This document shows positions 43,088 to 52,435 of a stretch of 64,000 nucleotides of DNA, in pieces (position 1 is the stretch's first letter; the number at the start of each line of letters is the position of its first letter). The notes under the pieces were generated by a model. The model did not search any database. It saw only the letters and a list, made by a program, of their open reading frames with translations, and had not been told where the DNA came from. The stretch covers positions 1-64,000 of the forward strand of contig NC_014751.1 of assembly GCF_000183365.1 (NCBI RefSeq), in the 5' to 3' direction. Position numbers and translations under genes: made by a program. Origin of the DNA: Mycoplasma leachii PG50 (lineage in GTDB: Bacteria > Bacillota_I > Bacilli_A > Mycoplasmatales > Mycoplasmataceae).

Positions 43088-44614
43088 TTAATCAATTAAA
43101 GCATTTGTAGTAATGTCTAGTTTTAATATATTTGTATCACCACTTGTTGCATAAGAAGTTAAATCACTAGTTGTTGATGCAAATATAGGAATATCAACTT
43201 CAAAGTTAATTGTGACTTTATGTTTTTTATTTTCTTTATTAATTGTTAAATAAATGTTTTTAATTGAATCATTATTGATTATAGTATGAAATGGATATAA
43301 AGATCCTCCTCCAGCCAATCCTAATATAGAAGCATAATTATTTTTTTTATTATTTTGAAGACTCAAAGTTTGTGTTGCTCTATATAAATTATTTTCATTA
43401 TCAATTATTTGAACTAGTAAATTTTTAAAAATTAGTCGCTTTGCATACTCTTCATTTATCAACAACTTATCTTCTTTTTGTTTTCCTGATTTCAAGACTT
43501 CTATTTTCTTTTTAAAAACATTATTTTTAATCATATCTTTAAAATTATTTTGCGGCAATAATAAAGATAATACGTTTTTATTTGGATTTTTTAAATCAAT
43601 TTTTCTAAATCCTTCAAAATCAAACTCTAAAGTTTCTGAATATTTGCTAGCTATTGTATTGTTTTCTTCTATATTTTCAATTAACAATTTTAAATCTAAT
43701 TTACCATTAACATCATCATAACTAACGGCAATTACTTTATCTTTATAAAGTTTTCCTAACTCCCTATTATATTCAAGCAATAAGTCTTTTAATGCAACAA
43801 CATTAAGATTAATTTCTGGGTTTGCAAATAGGTTAGGGTTATTATTTTCTAGCCCCTCAAAATTTATTGAATCTTCTTGCATTAAATTCTTATAATTTTT
43901 AGGTTCTTGAGTATACATAATCATATATGCAACTAGTGATGGATATAAACCAGTTAATTTACTATCTATTTTTTCTTTTTTCTTTATATAGTTTTTTTTA
44001 CTATTCTTATCTTCTTTATCGGGAGTTTTTTGAACTACTTTAAAACCAGTAAAAGTAAACTCAATAATTTTAGATTTTTTATCTTTTTTATTAGCAAATT
44101 TAACTTTTACTTTATCTATCAAGCCTTTTTCAACATCTTCTTTTTCATTTCCGTCTAATTCTAAATTAATATTATATTTTTCAAAAATATTTCTATGAGT
44201 GTTTGAAAAAATAAGTTTAATAACTGAGCTATCCATTCGTAAATGACTTAGTGCGGTTGCGGCATCTTTTGATGTATAAAAAGTAAACCTTTCAAATGAA
44301 ATTTCTTTAGGTAATTTGTATAGATCAACAAATTCATCTTTATTTATATTAGGCTGATCAACAGGTTTATCATTATGTGGTTGGTGATTATTGTTAGGAT
44401 TATCACCTTGAGGTTGATCATCAGGTTTTTTAGGTTGGTTTTCTTCAGGTTTTTCAGGTTTTTCACTAGGTTTAGTCGAATCATTTTCAGGAGTTTTTGG
44501 AGTTTTATCAGATTCCTTTTTATTTGAACTAGTTGTTGAACATGAAACTACACTTAAAACACTAATCGATGAAATTGGTAATATAGATAGTAATATTTTA
44601 GTTGCTTTTTTCAT
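43088..44614 (-). CDS. Lipoprotein paralogue B
   Basis: A 508-residue predicted lipoprotein. The N-terminus MKKATKILLSILPISSIS-VLSVVSC is nearly identical to paralogue A, with the lipobox Cys near residue 25. A Pro/Lys/Asp-rich linker follows, then the same globular fold (LPKEISFERFTFYT, LYPSLVAYMIMYTQE, ILGLAGGGSLYPFHT). Identity with paralogue A is high at both ends and lower in the middle. AAGGAG precedes the ATG. It is 32 bases upstream of paralogue A on the same strand; no terminator is seen between them, so they are probably co-transcribed. Confidence 0.87.
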   Translation of the reverse strand: MKKATKILLSILPISSISVLSVVSCSTTSSNKKESDKTPKTPENDSTKPSEKPEKPEENQPKKPDDQPQGDNPNNNHQPHNDKPVDQPNINKDEFVDLYKLPKEISFERFTFYTSKDAATALSHLRMDSSVIKLIFSNTHRNIFEKYNINLELDGNEKEDVEKGLIDKVKVKFANKKDKKSKIIEFTFTGFKVVQKTPDKEDKNSKKNYIKKKEKIDSKLTGLYPSLVAYMIMYTQEPKNYKNLMQEDSINFEGLENNNPNLFANPEINLNVVALKDLLLEYNRELGKLYKDKVIAVSYDDVNGKLDLKLLIENIEENNTIASKYSETLEFDFEGFRKIDLKNPNKNVLSLLLPQNNFKDMIKNNVFKKKIEVLKSGKQKEDKLLINEEYAKRLIFKNLLVQIIDNENNLYRATQTLSLQNNKKNNYASILGLAGGGSLYPFHTIINNDSIKNIYLTINKENKKHKVTINFEVDIPIFASTTSDLTSYATSGDTNILKLDITTNALID

Positions 44615-44644
44615 AATTAACTCCTTATTTACATGTCAGGAAAA

Positions 44645-44961
44645 TTATTTTATAAAAGTTTTTGCACTAACTTTTAATTTCAAAGTCTTCGAATCACTTG
44701 CTACGTGAGATTTTAAATCACTAAAAGTTGATGAAAAAACTGGTATATCAAAGTCAAAATCGATTGTAATTAAGTAATTATTATCTGGTTGTTTATTAAC
44801 AACTAAAGAGATATTATTAATACAATCTTTTGTAATGATTGAATGAAATGGATAAATAGACATATTCCCAGCTAAACCTATAATTGAAGTATAACCATTA
44901 GATGAATGTAGGCTTAAAGCTTTATTTGATCTATAAATCTTTTGTTCATTATCATTTATAT
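44645..44961 (-). pseudogene. 3' fragment of a third lipoprotein paralogue, cut by an IS end
   Basis: The reading frame from about 44961 down to the TAA at 44645 encodes DINDNEQKIYRSNKALSLHS, then IIGLAGNMSIYPFHSIITKD and ends SDLKSHVASDSKTLKLKV. This matches the C-terminal ~105 residues of the two neighbouring lipoproteins. It is broken exactly where the IS terminal sequence begins (GGGACTGCTACCC). The missing N-terminal part is not found on the other side of the IS within the window. Confidence 0.85.
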
Positions 44962-46310
44962 CGGGACTGCTACCCTAAAAGTAAACACACAAAATATCAT
45001 TTAAGTTAAAATGATTGTTAGTTTTATTTTAACTATTTTATTTTTAAATTTCAAATACTTTTTGATAAAAAAATAAAAAAAATAATGACGCCAAAAATCA
45101 TCTATTGATAAAATAGATGCTTTTCTGTTACTTTTAATCTAAAAACTTAAAATTTTAAAATTTTTCTTTTATTTAAATTGATTTTTGATTCTTTTTCTTG
45201 ATTATGTCATTTTAAATATTCATTTACATCTTTTAAATAATCATTAAAATCTTTGTAATTCTTTTTATTTGAATGTATTGTGTTCTTTTTTAATTGAGCG
45301 TGATAACTTTCAATAACAGCATTATCAGTACAACTGTAATTAGCTCCCATTGATTGTAAAATATTATATTTTTTACAAATTTTTCTAAAAGAGTTAGATT
45401 CGTAAACTAGCGCATGATCTGAATGAATGATTATATTATTTGTATTAATATTTAACTGTTTTAATTTATAAATAGCATTTTTAAAATTAGTATTAATTAA
45501 ATTAGAATTATTTTTTTCACTAATTCTATAATCTATAATTTGTCTACTTGCACCATCTAACATAGTTGATAGATAAGTTTTTTTACCTTTATAAATTAAA
45601 TAAGTAACATCAGTATATAAAACTTTACCAAATTCAATTACTGATTTAAAATTTCTTTGAATTAAATCTGGTATATTAAATTTATTATGTCCGGATTTGT
45701 GTTTGTTATGCCTTTTATTTTTCAATCAGCCTACAATTAGTTTGTATTTTCTCATTATTTTTAAAATAACTTTATGATTAATAACTAAATTAAACTCTTT
45801 CAAAAGTGCTTCTTTAATTTTTCTATATCCTCTTGGTCTTTTATCAAATATATGTTTTATTAATTTTTCTAATTTATTAGTTTTAGTAATTTTATTTTTA
45901 TTAACCTGTTGCTTTAACTTTTTATAATATGAACTTTTTGAAATTTTTAGAAATTCTAAAATAGGTTTTAGTGAAATTTTGTATTTTTTTCTTATAATTT
46001 CTATTTGTTTAAATACTTTGATTTTATTTTCATTAGTATTTTGTCATAAGTTTTGTATTTTTAATAATCCTTGTTGTTCTAGATGTTTTTTATTAGCTTT
46101 ATTAAGTAAATAATTATATGAGTTATTTAAAATCTTTTCAGAATGATATTTTCAATATTTTAAAGTATTAAAGTTAACATTAAAGTCTTTACATATTTCT
46201 TTAATAGTTTTTTGTTTTAACTGTAAAATAATTGTTGTTTTTAAGTTAAATTCATATTTCATAATCGATTCCTCATTAATTAATATAAAGCTAAAAAAAC
46301 TTGTTTTTTT
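44962..46310 (-). mobile_element. IS3-family insertion sequence (IS150-like), right end unclear
   Basis: The left end GGGACTGCTACCCTAAAAGT followed by AAACAC resembles IS150-type terminal repeats (TGTACTGACCCCAAAAAGTT). One transposase gene on the minus strand fills the element. The matching inverted repeat expected within about 80 bases past the transposase start (46263-46345) is not visible, so the right end is diverged or deleted, and the boundary at 46310 is a guess. No target-site duplication can be read. The element truncates the lipoprotein fragment and abuts the conjugative element. Confidence 0.75.
45147..46262 (-). CDS. IS3-family transposase, single reading frame
   Basis: A 371-residue DDE transposase. 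The N-terminal helix-turn-helix (TIKEICKDFNVNFNTLKYW) and a linker with RPRGYRKIKEALLKEF precede the rve integrase core: YTDVTYL (first Asp), IIHSDHA (second Asp) and NAVIESYHAQLK (Glu). Most IS3 relatives need a frameshift between orfA and orfB; here both parts lie in one frame, with TGA as Trp. The ATG at 46262 follows GAGGAATCG. Catalytic residues are intact, so the protein may be active even though one IS end is not recognisable. Confidence 0.9.
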
Positions 46311-46433
46311 GATTTTAAATTAGAAAAATAAAGGTTTTTATGTGCTGAGTTATAGCAAAATATATAAAGATATATCGAGTTATATAATGTTTTTTGTATT
46401 TTAGGAAAATTAAGTTTGTTGTTTTTAACAAAA

Positions 46434-46632
46434 TATGTTAAAATTAACTTAACATCGAAAAATTAATTAATTTTTTCAAGTCTTTTAACAGAATTGAAAT
46501 CATATCAAAAAACGTTATTTTTAGATAATGTTTTTTGTTTTACACAAGCAACCACTTAGGTTGCTTTTTTCATTTTATCTAAATCCTTAAAAATCAAAAT
46601 GTTAACAAACACTTTTAAAATAGAAAGGATTT
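46434..46632 (+). promoter_or_regulatory. Element leader copy 1 (promoter, palindrome, hairpin, terminator)
   Basis: Extended -10 TATGTTAAAAT at 46434-46444; palindrome AAAAATTAATTAATTTTT at 46458-46475; hairpin CAAAAAACGTTAT/ATAATGTTTTTTG at 46506-46537; intrinsic terminator AAGCAACC-ACTTA-GGTTGCTTTTTT at 46547-46570; then a conserved tail to the AGAAAGGATTTT ribosome binding site of the HU-like gene. Nearly identical to copies at 51577-51780 (+) and 63533-63729 (-). Confidence 0.85.
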
Positions 46633-46633
46633 T

Positions 46634-46912
46634 ATGAATAAAAAAGAATTAATTAGTGAAATTGTTTTAGAAACTGAAGTATCAAAAAAAACAGTTAATT
46701 CAATTTTTGATAAGACTTTTGAATTAATCGCTAAAATTTTAATTAAAGATAAAGAAATTTCAATTCCAGATTTTGGTAAATTTGTTGTTTTACAAAAAGA
46801 TTCAAGAAAAGGAATTAATCCAAAAACTGGAGAACAAATTATAATTCCAGCTAGTAAAACAGCAAAATTTAAACCAGCTAAAAAACTTAAAGAATTACTA
46901 ACTGAACAATAG
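46634..46912 (+). CDS. HU-family DNA-binding protein
   Basis: A 92-residue histone-like protein. MNKKELISEIVLETEVSKK, FGKFVVLQKDSRKGINPKTGEQIIIPASKTAKFKPAKKLKE in pieces show the HU/IHF fold: N-terminal helices, then the beta-arm with the GxNPxTG(E) motif that bends DNA. HU proteins compact DNA or help recombination; an element-borne copy could serve integration or excision. First gene after leader copy 1. AGAAAGGA precedes the ATG. Confidence 0.92.
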   Translation: MNKKELISEIVLETEVSKKTVNSIFDKTFELIAKILIKDKEISIPDFGKFVVLQKDSRKGINPKTGEQIIIPASKTAKFKPAKKLKELLTEQ

Positions 46913-46962
46913 ATATATCAAGATATATCAAAATATATATCCTGATATATACAAAAAAGTTA
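46913..46962 (+). repeat. TATATC-rich dyad between cistrons
   Basis: GATATATC steps repeat four or five times with inverted orientation (AGATATATCAAGATATATC ... CCTGATATATAC). It is one of at least seven related dyads that separate genes of this element. Confidence 0.6.
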
Positions 46963-46966
46963 AACA

Positions 46967-48253
46967 ATGAAAAAATTATTAGCTATTCTTTCAAGTTTTA
47001 CATTAGCTAGTTCTATAACTCCAATGGTTGTTTCTTGTTCTTGATTTTTTAATGGTATTAGTGGTAATAATTTTTTAAACAATAGAGATATTAATTCTTC
47101 ATCTAATAACAATAATACTCATAAAAATAATCCAAGATTCAATGATAATTCAACAGAAACTAAAAATTTAGATTCTAGTTTATTAGTTAGTCTTGAATCT
47201 AATAATTTTGAAGTAAAACCCTTTAATAATTCTTGAGAAGAAACTTTTAGGATATATCAAAAAGAAGTTACTAAATTAATAAGTGAATTGACAAATTGAG
47301 AAATTGAATTATTTAAAGATAAAGATTTGTCTTTAGATGAAATAAGAAGCTTATACAATGAATTTATTTATCCATCAAAAATTCAAATTCAGTGATGAAA
47401 ATTTATAGTTAAACAAGCTGAATATGAACTAAATAAAACACAAATAAATCTTAGAAATTTAGTAATTCAATTAAAAAGAACAATTGATTATATAGATAAT
47501 CAAAAACATTTAGATTCAGATAATAGTGATGAATCAGCAGATTCTATTAAAACATTAAATAATCTTAAAACCTTTTTAACTAATCAATTAGAAAATTTTA
47601 AAAAACAACTGTCAAATGAGAAGTTAGAAATAGAAACTTTATATGATCCAAATGATGAAACAATTTGTACTCAAATAGGTTATTTTACAAATCATAAAGG
47701 TGAAATCCAAATTGAACCATTCAAACCAACAACAAAAAAAGTCCCTAAAGTTTTACCAAAAGAAATTACAAGTTTAAAAGCTGCTTTTGCAGATAACAAA
47801 AATAAAACAATTGATGGAATAGAGTATTGAGATACATCAAATATAACAAATATGTCTGAATTATTTACCAAAACAACTTTATTCAATCAAGATATTTCAA
47901 ATTGAAATACTTCTAATGTAGATGATATGAGTTTTATGTTTGAAGACTCAAATTCATTTAATCAAGATATTTCTAATTGAGATACATCAAATGTTAAAAA
48001 TATGAATAAAATGTTTTCTAATGCTAAGAACTTTAATCAAGAAATTTCAACTAAAAAAATAGGAGATGAATCTAACCAATATATAGGTTGAAACACTTCA
48101 TTTGCAAAAAATATGAATGAGATGTTTTCTGGAGCTACTTCATTTAACCAAGATATTTCTAATTGAAATGTTTTAAATATAGAAAATTCAAACAATTTTA
48201 GTAGTTCTGACTCTAAATGAAAACCAGAATACAGACCAAAATTTAACAAATAA
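46967..48253 (+). CDS. DUF285 repeat lipoprotein (PARCEL-type)
   Basis: A 428-residue predicted lipoprotein: signal peptide MKKLLAILSSFTLASSITP with lipobox VVSC near residue 22. An Asn/Ser-rich stretch and a coiled-coil-like part (residues ~80-225) follow. The shared DUF285 entry module then begins at IGYFTNHKGEIQIEPF, leads to LPKEITSLKAAF, and is followed by about four repeats of the type W-DTSN-xxNM-xxxF-xxx-xFNQDIS. Every repeat Trp is TGA. Such repeats form amphipathic, LRR-like surface structures; the coding repeats are known in M. capricolum and elsewhere as mobile PARCEL units. Likely exposed on the donor cell surface. Confidence 0.85.
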
Positions 48254-48255
48254 AA

Positions 48256-48290
48256 AAAGTATATCAAGTTATACACTTTGATATACCTAT
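48256..48290 (+). repeat. TATATC-rich dyad before the second DUF285 gene
   Basis: GTATATCAAGTTATACACTT followed by TGATATACC: inverted halves around TTATACAC. It lies directly upstream of AGAAAGGATTT. Confidence 0.6.
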
Positions 48291-48303
48291 AGAAAGGATT
48301 TTT

Positions 48304-49071
48304 ATGTCAGAAAATATTAAACAAGCTATTTATAATTTTGATGAAACCGAATGTCTACAAATTGGGTATTTCACAAATGAAGCTGGCGAAATTCAAATCC
48401 AACATATGCCGATAACCATTAAAAAAGTACCTAGTGCTTTGCCAAAAGAGATAACCTCATTAGAATTAGCATTTTCTCGCAATCAAAATGCATTTATTGA
48501 TGGAATTCAAGACTGAGATACTTCAAATATCACAAATATGAATTATATGTTTTGTTGAGCAGAAAATTTTAACCAAGATATATCAATGTGAAATACTTCT
48601 AAAGTTAAATTTATGAGCTTTATGTTTTATGGAGCAGAAAATTTTAACCAAGATATTTCAATGTGAAATACTTCTAATGCAACAAATATGTCAAATATGT
48701 TTTTCAATGTAAAAAACTTTAATCAACCAATTGGTAATTGAAACACCTCAAATGTAACTAATATGGCAGGTATGTTTTCTAGTGCTTATAGTTTTAACCA
48801 AAATATTTCAATGTGACACGTCTCTAATGTAACTGATATGAGTTATATGTTTGATGGAGCAAAAAACTTCAACCAAGATATATCTTCTTGAAAAACTTCA
48901 AAAGTTAAATATATGAGTTTTATGTTTTATAATGCAACTTCATTTAATCAAGATTTATCTAAATGAGATACATCTAATGTAAATGCATTTGGACAAAATA
49001 TTGGTGCTTCTAACCCCAACTGAAAACCAGAACACCAACCCCAATTTAAAAAAGTATATCAAGGTATATAA
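48304..49071 (+). CDS. DUF285 repeat protein without signal peptide
   Basis: A 255-residue protein that starts MSENIKQAIYNFDETECLQI, so there is no signal peptide or membrane segment. The DUF285 entry module (IGYFTNEAGEIQIQHM, LPKEITSLELAF) is followed by about eight repeats (W-NTSKV-xxMSxMF-xxx-xFNQDIS), each with a TGA-coded Trp and most of 25 codons. It ends NWKPEHQPQFKK. Unlike the lipoprotein before it, this seems cytoplasmic unless exported in another way, for example by the conjugation machinery. AGAAAGGATTTT precedes the ATG. Confidence 0.85.
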
Positions 49072-49085
49072 CTTGATATATCTAG
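49051..49085 (+). repeat. TATATC-rich dyad overlapping the end of the DUF285 gene
   Basis: GTATATCAAGGTATATAACTTGATATATC: a dyad of TATATCAAG and CTTGATATA arms. It runs over the stop codon at 49069-49071 and is followed by a block (GGCACCCAAAGAAAGGAC) repeated before the second SSB-like gene. Confidence 0.65.
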
Positions 49086-49111
49086 GCACCCAAAGAAAGG
49101 ACTAAATAAAA

Positions 49112-49417
49112 ATGAACGTAGTAAATATTATTGGACAATTAGAAGGAGATGCAACTGTTGCTTATACTTCAAAAGATGGAGAAAAAAAGCTTTATAAGTT
49201 TGTTGTTAAAGTACCAAAATCATATAAAACAGAAGAAGTAGATTCACTTGATTATATTAATATTAAAGCTTGATCAAATGCTGTTGATGATGAATTTCTA
49301 TTACATAATCAAGCTGTTGTTGCAATTGAAGGAAGAATTGAATCTTTTATTTCAAATAATGATTTAACAAATATCAGAAATGAAATTATTGCAAATAGAA
49401 TTTTATATTTAAATTAA
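49112..49417 (+). CDS. SSB-like protein 1 of the element
   Basis: A 101-residue OB-fold protein. MNVVNIIGQLEGDATV resembles the SSB N-terminus (NxxxLxGxLxxDxxV), DYINIKAWSNAVDD the central strand, and QAVVAIEGRIES the QVxVEGRI motif. It lacks the long linker and acidic tip, so it may bind single-stranded DNA without recruiting partners. Conjugative elements often carry SSBs that protect the transferred strand. AAGAAAGGAC lies upstream. Duplicated with the next gene. Confidence 0.75.
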
Positions 49418-49431
49418 TCATTTTTTAAAAA

Positions 49432-49465
49432 TACATCAAAGTATATCCTTGATATATCTAGGCAC
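49432..49465 (+). repeat. TATATC-rich dyad between the SSB-like genes
   Basis: CATCAAAGTATATCCTTGATATATC, a further member of the inter-cistron dyads. The following bases up to codon 7 of the next gene repeat the segment before SSB-like gene 1 almost exactly. Confidence 0.6.
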
Positions 49466-49487
49466 CCAAAGAAAGGACTAAATAAAA

Positions 49488-49811
49488 ATGAACGTAGTAA
49501 ATATTATTGGTTGAATTGAAAATGATTGTCAAGTAATAGATATTTCTCCGGACAAAAGAAAAAAACTTCTTTGTTTTACCATAGTTTTTCCTAAAGATAA
49601 TAATAATTTTTCTGATGAAGATTTAGCAATATCAGATCAATTCAACCATATCAAAATTAAATTCTGAACAGAAAATTCAAATGAAGAAATGTTGTTAGTT
49701 GATCAAACAATTGTAGCAGTTAATGGGTGAATTCAAACTTCTTTACAAAGCATTAATCCAATGGAATACGCTATTGAAATTTATGCAAACAAAATCTCTT
49801 ATTTATCTTAG
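49488..49811 (+). CDS. SSB-like protein 2 of the element
   Basis: A 107-residue protein. The first seven residues (MNVVNII) and about 60 upstream bases match SSB-like gene 1, and the body keeps the pattern (FNHIKIKFWTENSNEEM, QTIVAVNGWIQ). The rest has diverged a lot. An OB fold is likely but DNA binding is unproven. TGA codons encode Trp. It looks like an older tandem duplication with a recently shared or conserved leader. Confidence 0.65.
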
Positions 49812-49827
49812 TATTTTTTTTAAAAAA

Positions 49828-49866
49828 ACATATCAAGGTATATCAAGTTATACACCTTATATAACT
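49828..49866 (+). repeat. TATATC-rich dyad before the coiled-coil membrane gene
   Basis: ACATATCAAGGTATATCAAG followed by TTATACACCTTATATAAC. It lies directly before the AGAAAGGAAAT ribosome binding site of the next gene. Confidence 0.6.
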
Positions 49867-49883
49867 TAGAAAGGAAATAAACT

Positions 49884-50987
49884 ATGAATCAATCAATAGA
49901 ATATGTAAATAACAATTCATATTTTAAAATCATTGAAACAAGTGAACAAGCAAAAGAACGAATTAAGAAACATAAAAAAAATAACATCTTATTTAGTTTA
50001 ATTTTTCTTTTTGCAACTTTAGGTTTTGGGTTATTTATTTTGCTTTCACTTTTTGAACCTCATAAAACTGATTTTGTATACAAAATTACAATAGCAACTT
50101 TAAGTTATGTTTTAGTTTTAATGTTTTGTTCATTTTATTGAATTTATTATTCAAAAATAATTCAAGTTAAAAAGAAATATATTCAATTCTATTCAAATAA
50201 ACAAGCTAGAGCTGAATTAAGACTTGAAAAACACCAATTAAAACATAAACATCAACAAATCAAAAAGCAAACTAGGTTAACAATAAATCAAACCAAATTA
50301 GAAAAACAAGAAATGAAAAGTGAAAATAGTAAAACTAATCAACAAATTAATTTTGCTAAAAAACAAGATCGTTTAGAAGAAAAGAAACAACCAAGAATTA
50401 TAAAAGAACAAAATAGATTACATAAACAAGAATTAAATGATAGTATTCAACTTTTTCAACATAATTCTAGATTAAAAAAAGATTTACTACTTCATCAACA
50501 AAATCTTGATTATAAACGTACAAAACTTCAAATGGATTTACAAAATGACTTAAAGAATGAACAAATTTTAGATCAAATCAAAAAAGCCAGAGCAAAATTT
50601 GAACAACAAATTTATGCTAATTCATCTAATAAAGCTGAAAAACAATTTGTTCAACAATTAAGTAATTTAGATAATGAATCATTTTTTAAAATTTTAGAAA
50701 TTCCCTTAACTTCTAGTGTTGAAAAAATAGAACAAGCTTATAAAATGCTTATTTTTAAGAAAATGACATTAAATGAACAACAAATAAATTTCTCTAATAA
50801 TCAAGAAATTAAAGTTTATGATTTACCATTTAATCCTACTCATAATGAAGTTTTTGAATTACCATTAAAAACTAATGATTTTAAAGAAATTGAAGTTGAA
50901 ACCAACCAAGTTAAACCTGAATATGAGAGTGTTGGACAAGAAATAAATAATGATTTTGTTAAAGAAACTAAAAGCAGTGATTATTAA
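49884..50987 (+). CDS. Membrane-anchored coiled-coil protein with a J-domain-like segment
   Basis: A 367-residue protein with two adjacent transmembrane segments (about residues 33-56 and 65-90), then a long Lys/Gln/Glu-rich coiled coil (about 95-255). Around residues 265-300, ESFFKILEIPLTSSVEKIE-QAYKMLIFKKM follows the helix I-II pattern of J domains (YxxLgi...s.eeIkkAYrkl..k), but the HPD tripeptide is missing. The C-terminus is acidic. No named family is recognised. It is probably a cytoplasm-facing scaffold at the conjugation apparatus. Confidence 0.7.
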
Positions 50988-51092
50988 CAAAATAAATAAC
51001 AAAATCTAATAGATTCTAATAATCAATTTAAATTACCATTTAAAAAAACTAAATCAAAAAGACAAAAATAAAAAAAATGAAAGGATAAAAAA

Positions 51093-51437
51093 ATGAACTC
51101 ATTCAATACAAATATAATGGCATTAAATGCAAAAAATATAATTAATACTTTTTTAGGGCCTGTTTCAATAATTATCATTATTGTGCAAGTTGTAGTTTGT
51201 ACTTATTTAGGTATATCGGCAATTAAAGCTTATATATCTTATTCAAATGCTGAAGATGTTGTTAAAAAAAGACACGAATTAAAAAGAATTATAGCTCTTC
51301 TTATAGGAATTGTAGTTGTTGCTTCATCTTGACCAATTATTCAATCTATTTTGAAAACAGTTGACACAAACCAAAAATTTGCCTTAAATACAATTAATTT
51401 CCTACCAATAGTATTACCAAGTTTGCATTTAAAATAG
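51093..51437 (+). CDS. Small two-helix membrane protein (VirB2/TrbC-like candidate)
   Basis: A 114-residue protein with two hydrophobic segments (about residues 22-50: GPVSIIIIIVQVVVCTYLGIS; and about 67-88: IIALLIGIVVVASSWPIIQ) joined by a short basic loop (VKKRHELKR). This size and layout fit the VirB2/TrbC pilin-like family in type IV secretion loci. There is no cleavable signal sequence in front. AAAGGATAAAAAA precedes the ATG. It is the last gene before a strong terminator. Confidence 0.6.
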
Positions 51438-51467
51438 ATATTAATTTTTGTTAAAAAAAGAATAAAT

Positions 51468-51494
51468 ACCAAGATTTTAAATCTTGGTTTTTTA
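51468..51494 (+). terminator. Intrinsic terminator of the first element operon
   Basis: ACCAAGATTT-TAAATCTTGGTTTTTT, stem of about 9 bp with a T run. Confidence 0.9.
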
Positions 51495-51576
51495 TAGAAT
51501 AATCTTTTTTAAAATCTTAGAAACATTGTTTCGTAAATTAACTTAGATAAAAGACATATTTAAAATATCTATAATT

Positions 51577-51780
51577 TATGTTAGAATTAATTTAACATCG
51601 AAAAATTAATTAATTTTTTCAAGTCTTTTAACAGAATTGAAACCATATCAAAAAACGTTATTTTTAGATAATGTTTTTTGTTTTACACAAGCAACCACTT
51701 AGGTTGCTTTTTTCATTTTTATCTAAATCCTTAAAAATCAAAGTGTTAACAAACACTTTTAAAATAGAAAGGATTTATTT
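51577..51780 (+). promoter_or_regulatory. Element leader copy 2
   Basis: Same order as copy 1: extended -10 TATGTTAGAAT, palindrome AAAAATTAATTAATTTTT at 51601-51618, hairpin near 51649-51680, terminator AAGCAACC/GGTTGCTTTTTT near 51690-51713, and the conserved tail (ATCTAAATCCTTAAAAATCA ... AACACTTTTAAAATAGAAAG) to the ATG at 51781. Differences from copy 1 are a few substitutions. Confidence 0.85.
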
Positions 51781-52386
51781 ATGAAAGATAAATTTAAACA
51801 AGCTATTTATAATTTTGATAAAACTGAATGTCTACAAATTGGATATTTTACAAATGAAGCTGGCGAAATTCAAATTGAACCATTTAATCCAACAACTAAA
51901 AAAGTGCCATCTTCCTTACCAAAAGAAATCACTAGTTTAAAAGAAGCATTTAAAGATAATGAAAACGAATTTATTGACGGAATTCAATATTGAGATACTT
52001 ATAATGTAACTGATATGGATAATATGTTTTGCTTTGCCAAATCATTTAACCAACCAATTGGTAACTGAAATACATCAAATGTAACTAATATGTGCGGAAT
52101 GTTTTTCGGTGCTACTTCATTTAATCAAGATATATCAAAATGAGATACTTCAAAAATAAGAGATATGTCAAGTATGTTTTATCAAGCAACTAACTTCAAC
52201 CAACCAATAGGTAACTGAGATACTTCAAATGTTACTGATATGAGTTGAATGTTTGCTGGAGCAGAAAATTTTAACCAAGATATTTCAATGTGAAACACTT
52301 CAAAAGTAGTAAAAAAACATAGCCAGAATATAGGCTTTGTTAACCCTGAATGAAAATCTGAACACCAACCCCAAGTTAAAAAATAA
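51781..52386 (+). CDS. DUF285 repeat protein without signal peptide, second copy
   Basis: A 201-residue protein close to the one at 48304: MKDKFKQAIYNFDKTECLQI, the entry module (IGYFTNEAGEIQIEPF, LPKEITSLKEAF), then about five or six repeats (WDTYNVTDMDNMF, FNQPIGNW, WDTSKIRDMSSMF). It ends NPEWKSEHQPQVKK. No signal peptide. The last repeats are shortened relative to the first copy (SKVVKKHSQNIG replaces a repeat), which fits repeat loss by recombination. It is the first gene after leader copy 2. Confidence 0.85.
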
Positions 52387-52421
52387 AGATATATCAAGTT
52401 ATACACCTTGATATACCTAGA
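52387..52421 (+). repeat. TATATC-rich dyad before the large surface-protein gene
   Basis: GATATATCAAGTTATACACC followed by TTGATATACC. Strong inverted symmetry around TTATACAC. Confidence 0.6.
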
Positions 52422-52435
52422 GAGGACAAAAAAAT

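Noticed and set aside
42754..43110. Gly/Ser/Phe-rich open frame on the plus strand
   Set aside because: It is the reverse strand of the Pro/Asn-rich lipoprotein linker and signal peptide; low complexity explains the open frame and no ribosome binding site is present.
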